Shown here in pieces: positions 18,025-27,171 of a stretch of DNA of 64,000 nt. The position numbers were made by a program, and so were the translations under genes. The notes below the pieces were generated by a model. It did not search any database, was not told the origin of the DNA, and saw nothing but the letters and a program-made list of their open reading frames with translations. Numbering within the stretch: position 1 is the stretch's first letter; the number at the start of each line of letters is the position of its first letter. The stretch comes from CAZLLE01 sp964560425 (lineage in GTDB: Bacteria; Campylobacterota; Campylobacteria; Campylobacterales; QNZT01), in NCBI GenBank assembly GCA_964560425.1, contig CAZLLE010000072.1:1-64000 (forward strand). The letters run 5' to 3'.

Positions 18025-18054
18025 TTGCTAGAACATAGGAACTTTCAGTACAAT
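18025..18054 (+). promoter_or_regulatory. Possible sigma-70 promoter for pyrH-rpoZ-spoT
   Basis: TTGCTA at 18025-18030 and TACAAT at 18049-18054 are separated by 18 bases, in the 76-bp gap before pyrH. It would start transcription near 18062. Motif quality is moderate. Confidence 0.35.
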
Positions 18055-18082
18055 AGGCAAACTATTTTTTGGAGGGTTAATT

Positions 18083-18793
18083 TTGAAACGAAGAGTGCTT
18101 GTAAAATTTTCTGGTGAGGCATTAGCGGGAGATGAAGGTTTTGGAATTGATACAAAAATCTTGCAATATATCGCAGAAGAGATCAAAGAACTTTTAGCAA
18201 ATGATATTGAAGTAGGAATTGTTGTTGGCGGTGGTAATATTATCAGAGGTGTAAGTGCAGCAAAAGATGGAATTATCAAGAGAACTAGTGGTGATTACAT
18301 GGGAATGTTGGGTACTGTTATTAATGCGGTTGCTTTGCAAGAGGCATTAGAGCATACGGGAGTCTATGCAAGAGTACAAAGTGCTATTAAAATGCAAGCT
18401 ATATGCGAACCTTTTATTGTAAGAAGAGCAAAAAGACACTTAGAAAAAGGGCGTGTTGTTATATTTGCAGCAGGTACAGGAAATCCATTTTTTACTACAG
18501 ATACAGCAGCAACACTAAGAGCTATTGAGATAGATGCGAAGATGATTATTAAAGCAACAAAAGTAGATGGTGTATATGACAAAGATCCTAATAAATTTGA
18601 AGATGCTGTTAAATATGATAAACTATCATATGAACAAGCTTTACATGATAGTATTAAAGTAATGGATGACACATCAATAGCTTTAGCAAAAGATAACTCT
18701 CTCTCAATCGTCGTATGCGACATGTTTGATAAAGGTAATCTTTTAAAAATATTAAATGGTGATCTATCTACATGTTCAATTGTAGAGAAATAA
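18083..18793 (+). CDS. pyrH: PyrH, UMP kinase
   Basis: PyrH is a 236-residue cytoplasmic hexameric kinase that phosphorylates UMP to UDP. The amino-acid-kinase fold is shown by VLVKFSGEALAG at the start, VVGGGNIIRG, SGDYMGMLGTVINA and AAGTGNPFFTTDTAA. The start is TTG at 18083, supported by a strong ggaggg site six bases upstream; no nearer ATG gives the full N-terminus. rpoZ follows after 37 bp. Confidence 0.96.
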   Translation: MKRRVLVKFSGEALAGDEGFGIDTKILQYIAEEIKELLANDIEVGIVVGGGNIIRGVSAAKDGIIKRTSGDYMGMLGTVINAVALQEALEHTGVYARVQSAIKMQAICEPFIVRRAKRHLEKGRVVIFAAGTGNPFFTTDTAATLRAIEIDAKMIIKATKVDGVYDKDPNKFEDAVKYDKLSYEQALHDSIKVMDDTSIALAKDNSLSIVVCDMFDKGNLLKILNGDLSTCSIVEK

Positions 18794-18830
18794 AATATAC
18801 AATTTATCGTATTAGTTAGAAAGGAATAAA

Positions 18831-19043
18831 ATGAGATTAGAAAAAGTAATTCACAAAGCATTAGAAAATGCAAGAGATGATAGTTATATACTATCTTTGA
18901 TGGTTTCACAAAGAGCACATCAATTAGCAGAGGGCATGGAGCCACTACTAAAAGTGGATAAAAATAAAATGAAATTGACAGATATAGCACTACTAGAGAT
19001 TGCGGAAGGTCTTGTCACAATAGATGAAATTATAGAGCCCTAA
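18831..19043 (+). CDS. rpoZ: RpoZ, RNA polymerase omega subunit
   Basis: This is a 70-residue omega subunit that helps assemble and stabilise RNA polymerase. It carries the RpoZ pattern: RLEKVIHKALENARDDSYIL, then the SQRAHQLAEG helix with the conserved R-A-x-Q-L core, and the KLTDIALLEIAEGLV tail. An aaagga site precedes the ATG. spoT follows 8 bp downstream, an adjacency also found in gammaproteobacteria. Confidence 0.93.
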   Translation: MRLEKVIHKALENARDDSYILSLMVSQRAHQLAEGMEPLLKVDKNKMKLTDIALLEIAEGLVTIDEIIEP

Positions 19044-19051
19044 AAGTATCA

Positions 19052-21217
19052 ATGGATCAACTACTAGAGCAAATTAAATCTATACATGATGTTAGTGAAG
19101 CTCAAAATTTACTTTATGCCCTTAATGAAGATGATCAAGAGATTAAGAGAGCTTTAGAGTTTTCAACATTAAAACATATAGATCAATTTAGAAAAAGTGG
19201 TGAACCATACATTATTCACCCTATTTTAGTAGCTTGTATTGTCTCTCACTTTGGCGGTGATGAAGAGATGGTTATTGCTGCTTTACTTCATGATGTGGTT
19301 GAAGATACTGATTGCACAAGAGAGGATGTAAATGATCTATTTAATCCTCAAGTAGCACAACTTGTTGATGGACTTACTAAAATTACAGAGATGAGAGAAG
19401 AGGAACTTCTCCCCTCTTCATCCAATGAAAGGCTAATTACATCTGCTCTCTCTTTTAGAAAGATGCTTCTAGCATCAATTAGTGATGTTCGCGTATTAGT
19501 AATCAAACTTTGTGATAGAGTACATAACATGCTAACACTTGATGCACTATCACCATCTAAACAAAAAAGAATATCAGAAGAGACACTTGTTGTATATGCT
19601 CCTATTGCTCATAGGCTAGGAATATCTAAAATCAAAAATGTTTTAGAGGATGCAAGTTTTTACTATATATTGCCACAAGAGTATGGAACAATAGAGAAAT
19701 ACTTAACTAATAGTGACCAACAACTACAACTTTCACTTAATCAATTTATCTCAAAAGTAAAAGAGATGATGCTCAAAAATGGATTTATTGATGGTAGTTT
19801 TACTATTGAGAAGAGAATAAAACACTACTACTCTATCTATATGAAGATACACAGAAAAGGTATCTCTTTAGAGGAGATATTAGACCTTATGGCTATTAGA
19901 ATCTTGGTTAAAGATCCTATTGATTGCTATAGAGTATTAGGTGTTTTACATCAAAATTTTAATCCTCTTATATCAAGATTCAAAGATTATATTGCTATTC
20001 CAAAAGATAATGGATATCAGACAATTCATACAACAGTTTTTGATAACGCCTCTATTTTTGAAGCACAAATTAGAACTTATGAGATGCATGATACTGCTGA
20101 GTTTGGGATTGCAGCTCATTGGAAATATAAAGGGCATGCGGGACTCAATCCAAAATTAGAGTGGCTTAATGAACTCAAAAATCAGAGTGAAGAGGGTGAA
20201 AGTATAGAGGAGATGTACGAACTAGCAAAAGATGATCTTTATAGTGAAGATATCTCTGTTTTTTCACCTAGAGGAGATGTATTTTCTCTGCCTCGTGGAG
20301 CAACTGTACTTGATTTTGCCTATAGCATACATACTGAAATTGGAAACCATACTAAAAGTGCATTTGTAAATAAAGTTAAAACACCTCTTTTAACAGAGCT
20401 TAAAAATGGTGATATTATTCGTATAGAGACAGTAACTGAAAAAGTTTTGAGATGTAGCTGGATCACATCATTAAAAACAACCAAAGCTAGAAATATAATG
20501 AAACAAAATTGCAGACAAAAGGCGAAAGAGCTAAATGTTCTTATTGCAAAAAATATTTTAATTCGTATATTTGGTATCAAAATAGAGACACTTGATGTTA
20601 TTCTAAGAGAGGAAAATCTTGATAAAAATATATACAAATCAGCTATGGATCCTACACATCTACAAGAGACTATATATAAACTCAAAAAAGCACTTCTTCG
20701 TAAAACAAAATTTATCCCTATAATACCACCTTTTAGAAAATATGAACTAAAAAAACAGGTAATTGAAAATATTATATTCCAAAGTATTCAAGGTGTCTCA
20801 GGCATCTCTTTTGATTATTGTTGTCACCCAAAAAGGGGAGATGAAATTGTAGCTTTCAAAAAAGGAACAGGTGCTATTATACATCATAAATTTTGTACTC
20901 ATGCTACACAAATGATGGAAGAGCATCTACCTATGCATTTTGTCTCATGGTGTAAGATACATCAAAACGCATATAAATTAATTATTAGTATAGAGAACAA
21001 GAAGGGATCTTTAGCCTACTTTTTGCTATTTTTGGCTAAAATAGATGCTAATTTGTTAACAATTCAGCTCTCACAAACAGAGAATTCACATACAGATTTC
21101 TTTGAAATGGTAATTGAGATGCCTGATGAGAGTAGACAAAAACTTCTAACTAATAGAAAAGAAGAGTATAAAATCATAGAGTTTATTCCTATCGATGATG
21201 CTTACAAAAAAATTTAA
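19052..21217 (+). CDS. spoT: Bifunctional (p)ppGpp synthetase/hydrolase (RelA/SpoT homolog)
   Basis: This 721-residue Rsh enzyme controls the stringent response. In order it has an HD hydrolase domain (HDVVEDTD near residue 75), a RelA/SpoT synthetase domain with FKDYIAIPKDNGYQTIHTT and EIQIRT-like EAQIRTYEMH, a TGS domain (VFSPRGDVFSLPRGATVLDFAY) and a C-terminal region with a Cys/His-rich segment (CCHPKRGDEI) and an ACT-like end. Both catalytic domains look intact, so it should make and degrade (p)ppGpp. Campylobacterota usually have only this one long Rsh. Confidence 0.95.
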   Translation: MDQLLEQIKSIHDVSEAQNLLYALNEDDQEIKRALEFSTLKHIDQFRKSGEPYIIHPILVACIVSHFGGDEEMVIAALLHDVVEDTDCTREDVNDLFNPQVAQLVDGLTKITEMREEELLPSSSNERLITSALSFRKMLLASISDVRVLVIKLCDRVHNMLTLDALSPSKQKRISEETLVVYAPIAHRLGISKIKNVLEDASFYYILPQEYGTIEKYLTNSDQQLQLSLNQFISKVKEMMLKNGFIDGSFTIEKRIKHYYSIYMKIHRKGISLEEILDLMAIRILVKDPIDCYRVLGVLHQNFNPLISRFKDYIAIPKDNGYQTIHTTVFDNASIFEAQIRTYEMHDTAEFGIAAHWKYKGHAGLNPKLEWLNELKNQSEEGESIEEMYELAKDDLYSEDISVFSPRGDVFSLPRGATVLDFAYSIHTEIGNHTKSAFVNKVKTPLLTELKNGDIIRIETVTEKVLRCSWITSLKTTKARNIMKQNCRQKAKELNVLIAKNILIRIFGIKIETLDVILREENLDKNIYKSAMDPTHLQETIYKLKKALLRKTKFIPIIPPFRKYELKKQVIENIIFQSIQGVSGISFDYCCHPKRGDEIVAFKKGTGAIIHHKFCTHATQMMEEHLPMHFVSWCKIHQNAYKLIISIENKKGSLAYFLLFLAKIDANLLTIQLSQTENSHTDFFEMVIEMPDESRQKLLTNRKEEYKIIEFIPIDDAYKKI

Positions 21218-21228
21218 AAGGTATAAAT

Positions 21229-22434
21229 TTGTTTGATATAAAAGAGGCTTTAGCAGAGATAAAAAGAGGTATAGCTGAAGTTATAGATGAAGAGAGAATA
21301 GAGAAATTATTAACAGAGTACAAGAACAAGGGCGAAAACTTTTTTGTAAAGGCTGGTTTTGATCCTACTGCTCCCGATCTTCATCTTGGACATACTGTAT
21401 TAATTCAAAAAATGGCACTTTTCCAAAAATATGGAGCAAAAGTTCAATTTATTATTGGTGACTTTACAGGAATGATTGGTGATCCAACTGGTAAAAACGA
21501 GACAAGAAAAAAACTTACAAGAGAAAAAGTTTTGGAAAATGCACAAAGTTATAAAGAGCAAGTTTTTAAAATATTAGATCCAGATAAAACAGAAGTTCTT
21601 TTTAACTCAACATGGCTAGATCAATTGGGAGCATCTGGATTAGTAGAACTTACAACTACCTTTAATGTAGCAAGAATGTTAGAGAGAGATGATTTTGATA
21701 AGAGATACAAAAGTCAAACACCTATCTCTATTAGTGAGTTCTTATATCCCCTACTCCAAGGATATGACTCAGTAGCTCTCAAATCAGATATTGAACTAGG
21801 CGGAACAGATCAGAAATTTAATCTTCTTATGGGAAGAACACTTCAAAGAAATTATGGTGTAGGCAAAGAGCAGGCAGTAATTATGATGCCTATACTTGAG
21901 GGGCTTGATGGCGTTAATAAAATGAGTAAATCTCTTAATAACTACATTGGTGTAACAGAAGATCCAAATAGTATGTTTGGTAAAGTTTTGAGTATTAGTG
22001 ATGATTTAATGTGGCGTTATTATGAGCTTTTGAGTTCTCATACAATTGCTGAAATTGAAGATATGAAAGAGCAAGTTCTAAGTGGCAAATTACATCCAAA
22101 AAGTGCTAAAGAGAGTTTGGCAATGGAGATAATAGAGAGATTCCACAGCAAAGATCTAGCTAAAAGTGCAAAAGATGAATTTGACAAAGTACACAAAAAC
22201 AGCCAAATACCTACAGATATCAAAACTTTTACATTTAAAGGTCCAATTTGGATTGCAAAAGCTTTAGTTGAAGCCAAAATATCACCTTCTACATCTCAAG
22301 CTAGAAGAGATATTAAGCAAGGTGCACTCAAAATTAATCAAGAGAAGATAAGTGATGAACAATTACAACTAGAAGCGGGGGAATATATACTTCAAGTTGG
22401 TAAAAGAAAATTTGCAAAAGGGGTGGTAAAGTAA
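21229..22434 (+). CDS. tyrS: TyrS, tyrosyl-tRNA synthetase
   Basis: This is a 401-residue class I aminoacyl-tRNA synthetase. The HIGH-type motif is HLGH (PDLHLGHTVLIQK), the second signature is KMSKS (NKMSKSLNN), and a C-terminal S4-like RNA-binding domain begins near residue 335. It resembles the TyrZ type. The start is TTG at 21229 behind aaaagg, 11 bp after spoT; it abuts the next gene with a one-base overlap. Confidence 0.94.
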   Translation: MFDIKEALAEIKRGIAEVIDEERIEKLLTEYKNKGENFFVKAGFDPTAPDLHLGHTVLIQKMALFQKYGAKVQFIIGDFTGMIGDPTGKNETRKKLTREKVLENAQSYKEQVFKILDPDKTEVLFNSTWLDQLGASGLVELTTTFNVARMLERDDFDKRYKSQTPISISEFLYPLLQGYDSVALKSDIELGGTDQKFNLLMGRTLQRNYGVGKEQAVIMMPILEGLDGVNKMSKSLNNYIGVTEDPNSMFGKVLSISDDLMWRYYELLSSHTIAEIEDMKEQVLSGKLHPKSAKESLAMEIIERFHSKDLAKSAKDEFDKVHKNSQIPTDIKTFTFKGPIWIAKALVEAKISPSTSQARRDIKQGALKINQEKISDEQLQLEAGEYILQVGKRKFAKGVVK

Positions 22435-23528
22435 TGGAGTTTGAAGAGTTAAAAATAGGAAAATTTTCTGTACAGTTTCCAATTGTTCAAGGCGGTATGG
22501 GTGTTGGTATTAGCTGGGATAAGCTTGCTGGTAGTGTCTCTAAAGAGGGTGGATTAGGAGTAGTTAGTTCTGTTGGTACTGGTTATTATCATGATAAGAA
22601 ATTTTCGCACAAAAATGTAAATAATAAACCTTACTCTGAGGAAAATTTTTACTCTAAAGATGCTCTTTTTGATATAGTCAAAAATGCTAGAAAAATTTGT
22701 GGAGATAAACCTCTTGCCTGCAATGTACTATATGCCTCAAATGATTATGGAAGAATTGTAACTGATGCTTGTGAAGCAGGTGTTGATATGATTATCACAG
22801 GTGCAGGATTACCGACAAATATGCCTGAATTTACCAAAAATTTTCCAGATGTAGCTCTGATTCCTATTGTTTCAAGTGCAAGAGCATTAAAACTTATTTG
22901 TAGAAAATGGAAAAGATATAACAAACTTCCTGATGCTATTATAGTTGAAGGACCTCTAAGCGGGGGGCATCAAGGTTTTACTTATGAGCAGTGTTATCAA
23001 GATGAGTTTCAACTTGAAAATATTATACCTCCAATAGTAGAAGAGGCAAAAAATTGGGGTAATATTCCAATTATAGCAGCAGGTGGTATTTGGGATAAAA
23101 ATGATATTGATAAATTTATCTCTCTAGGATGTTCTGGTGTGCAGATGGGAACTAGATTTATTGGAACTTTTGAGTGTGATGCACATCAAAACTTTAAAGA
23201 TGTTATTCTAGGTGCAAAAGAAGAGGATATTCAGCTCTTTAAATCTCCAGTAGGATTACCTGCAAGAGGAGTGAGAACAAATCTACAAACAATGATAGAG
23301 GAGAAAACAGCACCCAAAGTAGCTTGTATTAGTAACTGTGTTGCTCCATGTAAACAAGGAATTGAAGCTAAAGCTGTAGGATATTGTATTGCAGATAGAT
23401 TATCAGATGCTTACATGGGAAAAACTGAATCTGGTCTATTTTTTACTGGTTCAAATGGATATCGCCTAAAGAAATTAATTAGTGTAAAAGAGTTAATACA
23501 TAAGCTCATTTATGGAGAAAATGATTAA
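22434..23528 (+). CDS. Nitronate monooxygenase / 2-nitropropane dioxygenase-family flavoprotein
   Basis: This 364-residue TIM-barrel flavoprotein starts with PIVQGGMGVGISWDKLAGSV, the FMN-site segment of this family. It has the catalytic-histidine motif GPLSGGHQGF and the phosphate-binding IIAAGGIWD and GVQMGTRFIGT. Family members oxidise nitronates or act as enoyl reductases (FabK type); the sequence does not separate these. The cysteine-rich CISNCVAPCKQG near the C-terminus is a feature of the Campylobacterota members. It overlaps the amidase gene by 8 bp. Confidence 0.82.
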   Translation: MEFEELKIGKFSVQFPIVQGGMGVGISWDKLAGSVSKEGGLGVVSSVGTGYYHDKKFSHKNVNNKPYSEENFYSKDALFDIVKNARKICGDKPLACNVLYASNDYGRIVTDACEAGVDMIITGAGLPTNMPEFTKNFPDVALIPIVSSARALKLICRKWKRYNKLPDAIIVEGPLSGGHQGFTYEQCYQDEFQLENIIPPIVEEAKNWGNIPIIAAGGIWDKNDIDKFISLGCSGVQMGTRFIGTFECDAHQNFKDVILGAKEEDIQLFKSPVGLPARGVRTNLQTMIEEKTAPKVACISNCVAPCKQGIEAKAVGYCIADRLSDAYMGKTESGLFFTGSNGYRLKKLISVKELIHKLIYGEND

Positions 23529-25026
23529 AAAATTTCTATTACTTTTTTTATTAGTTAGTATTACGCTATTTGCTCAAGATTTATCAAAAAGAATAGATAC
23601 AACAATCAAGCAAATACCGTATGCTTCAAAAGAGCAAACAAAACAGATACTTCATGATTTGGAAAATTTATATATTAACTCTGTTGTTTCAGGAGAAAAA
23701 AATAGTATCGCCTTAGCTCTAAAAGGTATTATAAAATGCCAAAAAATATTACAACTAAACTCATCAACTTATGAAAGAGAACTTGCAAATTTTAATCCAA
23801 AACCACATATAAAAAAATCTGAACCTAAAAAATCTAAAAATATAGAAGAGTCCACAATAGAACCTATTGAACCACTAAAAGTTCAAAAAATAGAGAAAAA
23901 AGAGGAAGCACTAACTCTTAAATCTATAAAAACAAAAGATAGAACTATAATAATCAAGTTTAATAAACCTATTAAATCAAATGATATATCCTCTTTTAAT
24001 CTTAAACAATTTAAAATATTTAAAAATATCTATACAATTAAAGCAACACTACCATTTTATCCTCATAAAATAGTTATTGATACATTAGATAGTGTAAAAA
24101 TAAAACAGAATAAAAAAGAAGAGGTTAGAATTATACTCTCAAACAGTAGTAGAATATATTCCAAATCATTTATTAGAGAGGGCACACTTTTTATAAAAAT
24201 AAATAATGACAAAAAAAAGAAAAAAGAGAAAATCAGCAATACACCTATCGCCAAAACAGTACCTATTAAAAAAGATATCAAAAAATCAACTCACACTAAA
24301 GCGATAAAAAAGAGACAACCTACTAACCAAATAGATAAGGTATATGCCACTTCAAAGGTCATTGTAATAGATGCAGGACATGGTGGTAAAGATTCAGGAG
24401 CAGTAGGCTATAAAAAGAGATTAGAGAAAAAGAGTGTTCTTACTATTGCAAAACTTGTCAAAAAATTTTTAAAAGCAAAGGGCTATAAAGTCCATATGAC
24501 AAGAGATAGTGATAAATTTATTAAACTTAGTAAAAGAACACATTTTGCAAATGAAAAAAATGCTGACCTATTTATATCTATTCATGCAAATGCAGCACCA
24601 AAAGATAAGATATCATCTCTTAAAGGAATTGAAACATTTTTTCTCTCCCCTGCAAAGACAGAAAAAGCTAAAAGAATTGCAGCAAAAGAGAATAAAGCGG
24701 CATCAAATATGAACGCTTTTTCACAAAATACATTTTTAAGCTTTTTAAATAGAACAAAGATTATTCAATCAAACAAACTAGCTATTGATCTGCAAAGTGG
24801 AATGCTCTCAAATATTAGAAAAAAACATAAAAATGTAAGAGATGGAGGCGTAAGAGAAGCCCCATTCTGGGTACTTGTAGGAGCACAAATGCCTGCGGCA
24901 CTTATTGAAATTGGGTACATTACAAATCCAACTGAGAGTGATCGGCTTGCAAACCCTTTTTATCAAAAGTTATTGGCAAAAGGTATAGTTAATGGCATTA
25001 ATAATTACTTTTATCATAATAGATAA
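23521..25026 (+). CDS. Periplasmic N-acetylmuramoyl-L-alanine amidase (AmiA/B/C family)
   Basis: The product splits the amide bond between MurNAc and the stem peptide, separating daughter cells. It has a signal peptide (MIKKFLLLFLLVSITLFA), a lysine-rich linker, an AMIN-like beta region (about 135-235) that would localise it to the septum, and an Amidase_3 domain from about 278. Zinc and catalytic residues appear in VIDAGHGGKDSGAVG, SIHANAA and ALIEIGYITNPTE. The start at ATG 23521 (501 residues) is favoured by ggag just upstream. It is the natural client of the EnvC-like protein at 16.7 kb. Confidence 0.92.
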   Translation: MIKKFLLLFLLVSITLFAQDLSKRIDTTIKQIPYASKEQTKQILHDLENLYINSVVSGEKNSIALALKGIIKCQKILQLNSSTYERELANFNPKPHIKKSEPKKSKNIEESTIEPIEPLKVQKIEKKEEALTLKSIKTKDRTIIIKFNKPIKSNDISSFNLKQFKIFKNIYTIKATLPFYPHKIVIDTLDSVKIKQNKKEEVRIILSNSSRIYSKSFIREGTLFIKINNDKKKKKEKISNTPIAKTVPIKKDIKKSTHTKAIKKRQPTNQIDKVYATSKVIVIDAGHGGKDSGAVGYKKRLEKKSVLTIAKLVKKFLKAKGYKVHMTRDSDKFIKLSKRTHFANEKNADLFISIHANAAPKDKISSLKGIETFFLSPAKTEKAKRIAAKENKAASNMNAFSQNTFLSFLNRTKIIQSNKLAIDLQSGMLSNIRKKHKNVRDGGVREAPFWVLVGAQMPAALIEIGYITNPTESDRLANPFYQKLLAKGIVNGINNYFYHNR

Positions 25027-25090
25027 AAAATATCTTTAAAAAAATAAATATTTTATATATATACCAATAAACAAGAAAGTATTTTTATTC

Positions 25091-25110
25091 TATAATCTTT
25101 TCACTATAAT
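25091..25110 (+). promoter_or_regulatory. Two tandem TATAAT boxes upstream of outer membrane protein gene
   Basis: TATAAT occurs at 25091-25096 and again at 25105-25110, followed by an aaggag ribosome site and ATG 25125. The first is at a usable distance; the second would give an almost leaderless message. Confidence 0.4.
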
Positions 25111-25124
25111 TAAGGAGATAGGAA

Positions 25125-26309
25125 ATGAATATAGTTAAACTTTCAATTGTATCCGCAAGTATTTTATTTTTGGCACAAAATTTGAGTGCCATTGAGATGA
25201 CAGATTATAAACTCGCTGAGAGTTTTTTTGATGAATCCTACATAGGTATGACTTTTGATCTAAAAGATGGTAATCAAGATCAGACAAGTTACAATGGAAC
25301 TTTTATGGGGGATTATAAAGCAAAATATAACTCCATTCCTTATGCATGGGATTTTGATCTTAATGGTGTTGCAAATGTTTCTAAGGGTGCTAATGATGGT
25401 GATGATTCAGAAGAAAATTATCAATTTAACTCAATAGGAAACTTCGATAAGTATTTGGATGGATATGATAAACTTTTTGTTTATGGCACAGGACAAGCTG
25501 GATTTAGAAAAGCTTCAGGATCAGATGCGGATGATCCATTTCTAAAAATTGGGGCAGGTGTTGGTTATGGTCGTATGTATGAAGCAACCCCATTGGCAAA
25601 AGCACTCAGAATTACTGAAGATTTAATTGCTTATGATCTTATTAATCCGCTAAGTGACTCTACAATGCTAAAATTGGCAAATGTTATTGATAGAGAGAGT
25701 GAATTTAAAAGTAAACATGGTCTTAGAGAGTATAAAAAATTCTGGTATGAGGCTATTGAAGCTACATTCAAAGAGGATGGTGCTTTAAAAGGTCCAAATT
25801 TAGGGGCTTTTGGAATTGTAAGAATTGATGAAGTTCTATTTATTGAGAGAGTAAGTCCAAGATACCATGGTTGGTTAGTTCGTGGTGGTGTTGGTCAAAT
25901 ATTATCAAACTATGATGGTGAAAGTACAGATCCTACAGTAGATTTAGCATTTGAGTATGGTCTACCAATAGGATATAAAGCACAATTTTACAATAAAACA
26001 CTATATAGTACAATTTTAGGAGATGATGTAGGTCATATTTTTACAAACCATATGTCTTATACTTATGAGCTATCAGATAGAATTGATTGGGAAAATAATT
26101 GGGACTTTATATATAATAAATCAAGTGATGAGAATATTGAAGATGTAATAACAAATAGTATTACATCAACATTTAGATATTACCTAGCAAATAGACTCAG
26201 TTTTAGCACAACACTTAGCCTATTTGGAGTAGAAGATGATATTGATGATAATGGAAATGATGACTGGGAAACAAGAATTAATCTTGGTCTAACTTACCGT
26301 TTGAAATAG
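25125..26309 (+). CDS. Putative outer membrane beta-barrel protein, unassigned family
   Basis: I do not recognise the family. The 394-residue protein has a signal peptide (residues 1-22, ending SAIE), an acidic mature part (many Asp/Gly stretches such as KDGNQDQTSYNG) and amphipathic alternation throughout. It ends in a strand TRINLGLTYRLK, which suits an outer membrane barrel. A helical insert around residues 150-210 (LAKALRITEDLIAYDL...) interrupts the barrel pattern. It is monocistronic, with its own promoter-like boxes and a strong ribosome site, and overlaps the convergent cinA-like gene by 32 bp. Confidence 0.6.
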   Translation: MNIVKLSIVSASILFLAQNLSAIEMTDYKLAESFFDESYIGMTFDLKDGNQDQTSYNGTFMGDYKAKYNSIPYAWDFDLNGVANVSKGANDGDDSEENYQFNSIGNFDKYLDGYDKLFVYGTGQAGFRKASGSDADDPFLKIGAGVGYGRMYEATPLAKALRITEDLIAYDLINPLSDSTMLKLANVIDRESEFKSKHGLREYKKFWYEAIEATFKEDGALKGPNLGAFGIVRIDEVLFIERVSPRYHGWLVRGGVGQILSNYDGESTDPTVDLAFEYGLPIGYKAQFYNKTLYSTILGDDVGHIFTNHMSYTYELSDRIDWENNWDFIYNKSSDENIEDVITNSITSTFRYYLANRLSFSTTLSLFGVEDDIDDNGNDDWETRINLGLTYRLK

Positions 26310-27048
26310 TTTTATACTCAAGACCAAGTGTTTTCATTTGGTCTTGAAAAAATTTATACCACTTATCTAATTTCTCTCTATCTTCATCACAAATATATAT
26401 CTCTGCTCTTCTTTTATTGCCATCTATTTGAGGTAAACATGAAATATCTAAATCATTTGGCAACTCTTTCATAATATCAATAAGTTCATTTTCACTTGCC
26501 AATACTAGAAAGTTATAAGAGTATTTTTTAGGACTTTGTGGATAAAATTTATCTAATGCCTCAACAACCATATCTTTTGCCATACTAGGAAAACCTGGAA
26601 CAAAAAAATATCTCTCATCAATATAAAATCCAGGAACTTTTGTGACTACATTTTTGAGTAACCCCGCTCTAGGAGGAAGATTTGCCATCTCTATTCTATG
26701 AGGATAAGCATCATCTCCAAATTTATCAATAATTATTCTAGCAGCTTCTTGGTGAGTAACCAAATCTTCACCTCTAAAAACTTTTGATGCTATAGCTCTT
26801 GTATAATCATCAGGCGTTGAACCAATCCCACCAAAACTAAACATAACACCATTTGGATCTGAAGCAACAAATGAAAAAACTTCTGCCATAAAAGTAGGAT
26901 CATCTTTAATAACAAAAGATGCTTTTTGTTCCCAACCTCTCTTTACTAGCTCTCTATTTAAAAACTCAAAATGGCTATCTACTCTTCTTCCATTAAGTAG
27001 CTCTGTACCAATAATAACACTATAAAACGAAGGTTTATCAATAATCAC
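26278..27048 (-). CDS. CinA N-terminal/MoaB-like (molybdopterin-binding fold) protein
   Basis: This is a 256-residue protein of the CinA N-terminal (COG1058) family. The MoaB/Mog fold appears in FYSVIIGTELLNGRRVDSH and the loop GGIGSTPDDYTRAIASK, where the glycines bind the nucleotide or pterin. The C-terminal PncC deamidase domain of full CinA is absent. The start is set at GTG 27048 behind taggaga; the open frame runs further to 27144 but that extension is AT-rich filler without homology. Function in this form is likely ADP-ribose or NAD-derivative pyrophosphate cleavage, by family analogy. Confidence 0.8.
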   Translation of the reverse strand: MIIDKPSFYSVIIGTELLNGRRVDSHFEFLNRELVKRGWEQKASFVIKDDPTFMAEVFSFVASDPNGVMFSFGGIGSTPDDYTRAIASKVFRGEDLVTHQEAARIIIDKFGDDAYPHRIEMANLPPRAGLLKNVVTKVPGFYIDERYFFVPGFPSMAKDMVVEALDKFYPQSPKKYSYNFLVLASENELIDIMKELPNDLDISCLPQIDGNKRRAEIYICDEDREKLDKWYKFFQDQMKTLGLEYKTISNGKLDQD

Positions 27049-27171
27049 ATTCTCTCCTATTTTAATCAAATATTCTATTTTATATAAAATATCCTTATTA
27101 TTTAAACTTATTATAAGTATTAAGTCTTTTATTATATAATCCATAAATTTAATTAAAGAAAGGAAGGCAAT

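Noticed and set aside
18364..18990. Open frame of 208 codons antisense to pyrH and rpoZ
   Set aside because: Shadow of two conserved genes; no ribosome site or recognisable motif.
26278..27144. Upstream extension of the CinA-like frame to 27144
   Set aside because: The extra 32 residues are hydrophobic and AT-driven; a GTG with a good ribosome site at 27048 fits the family start.
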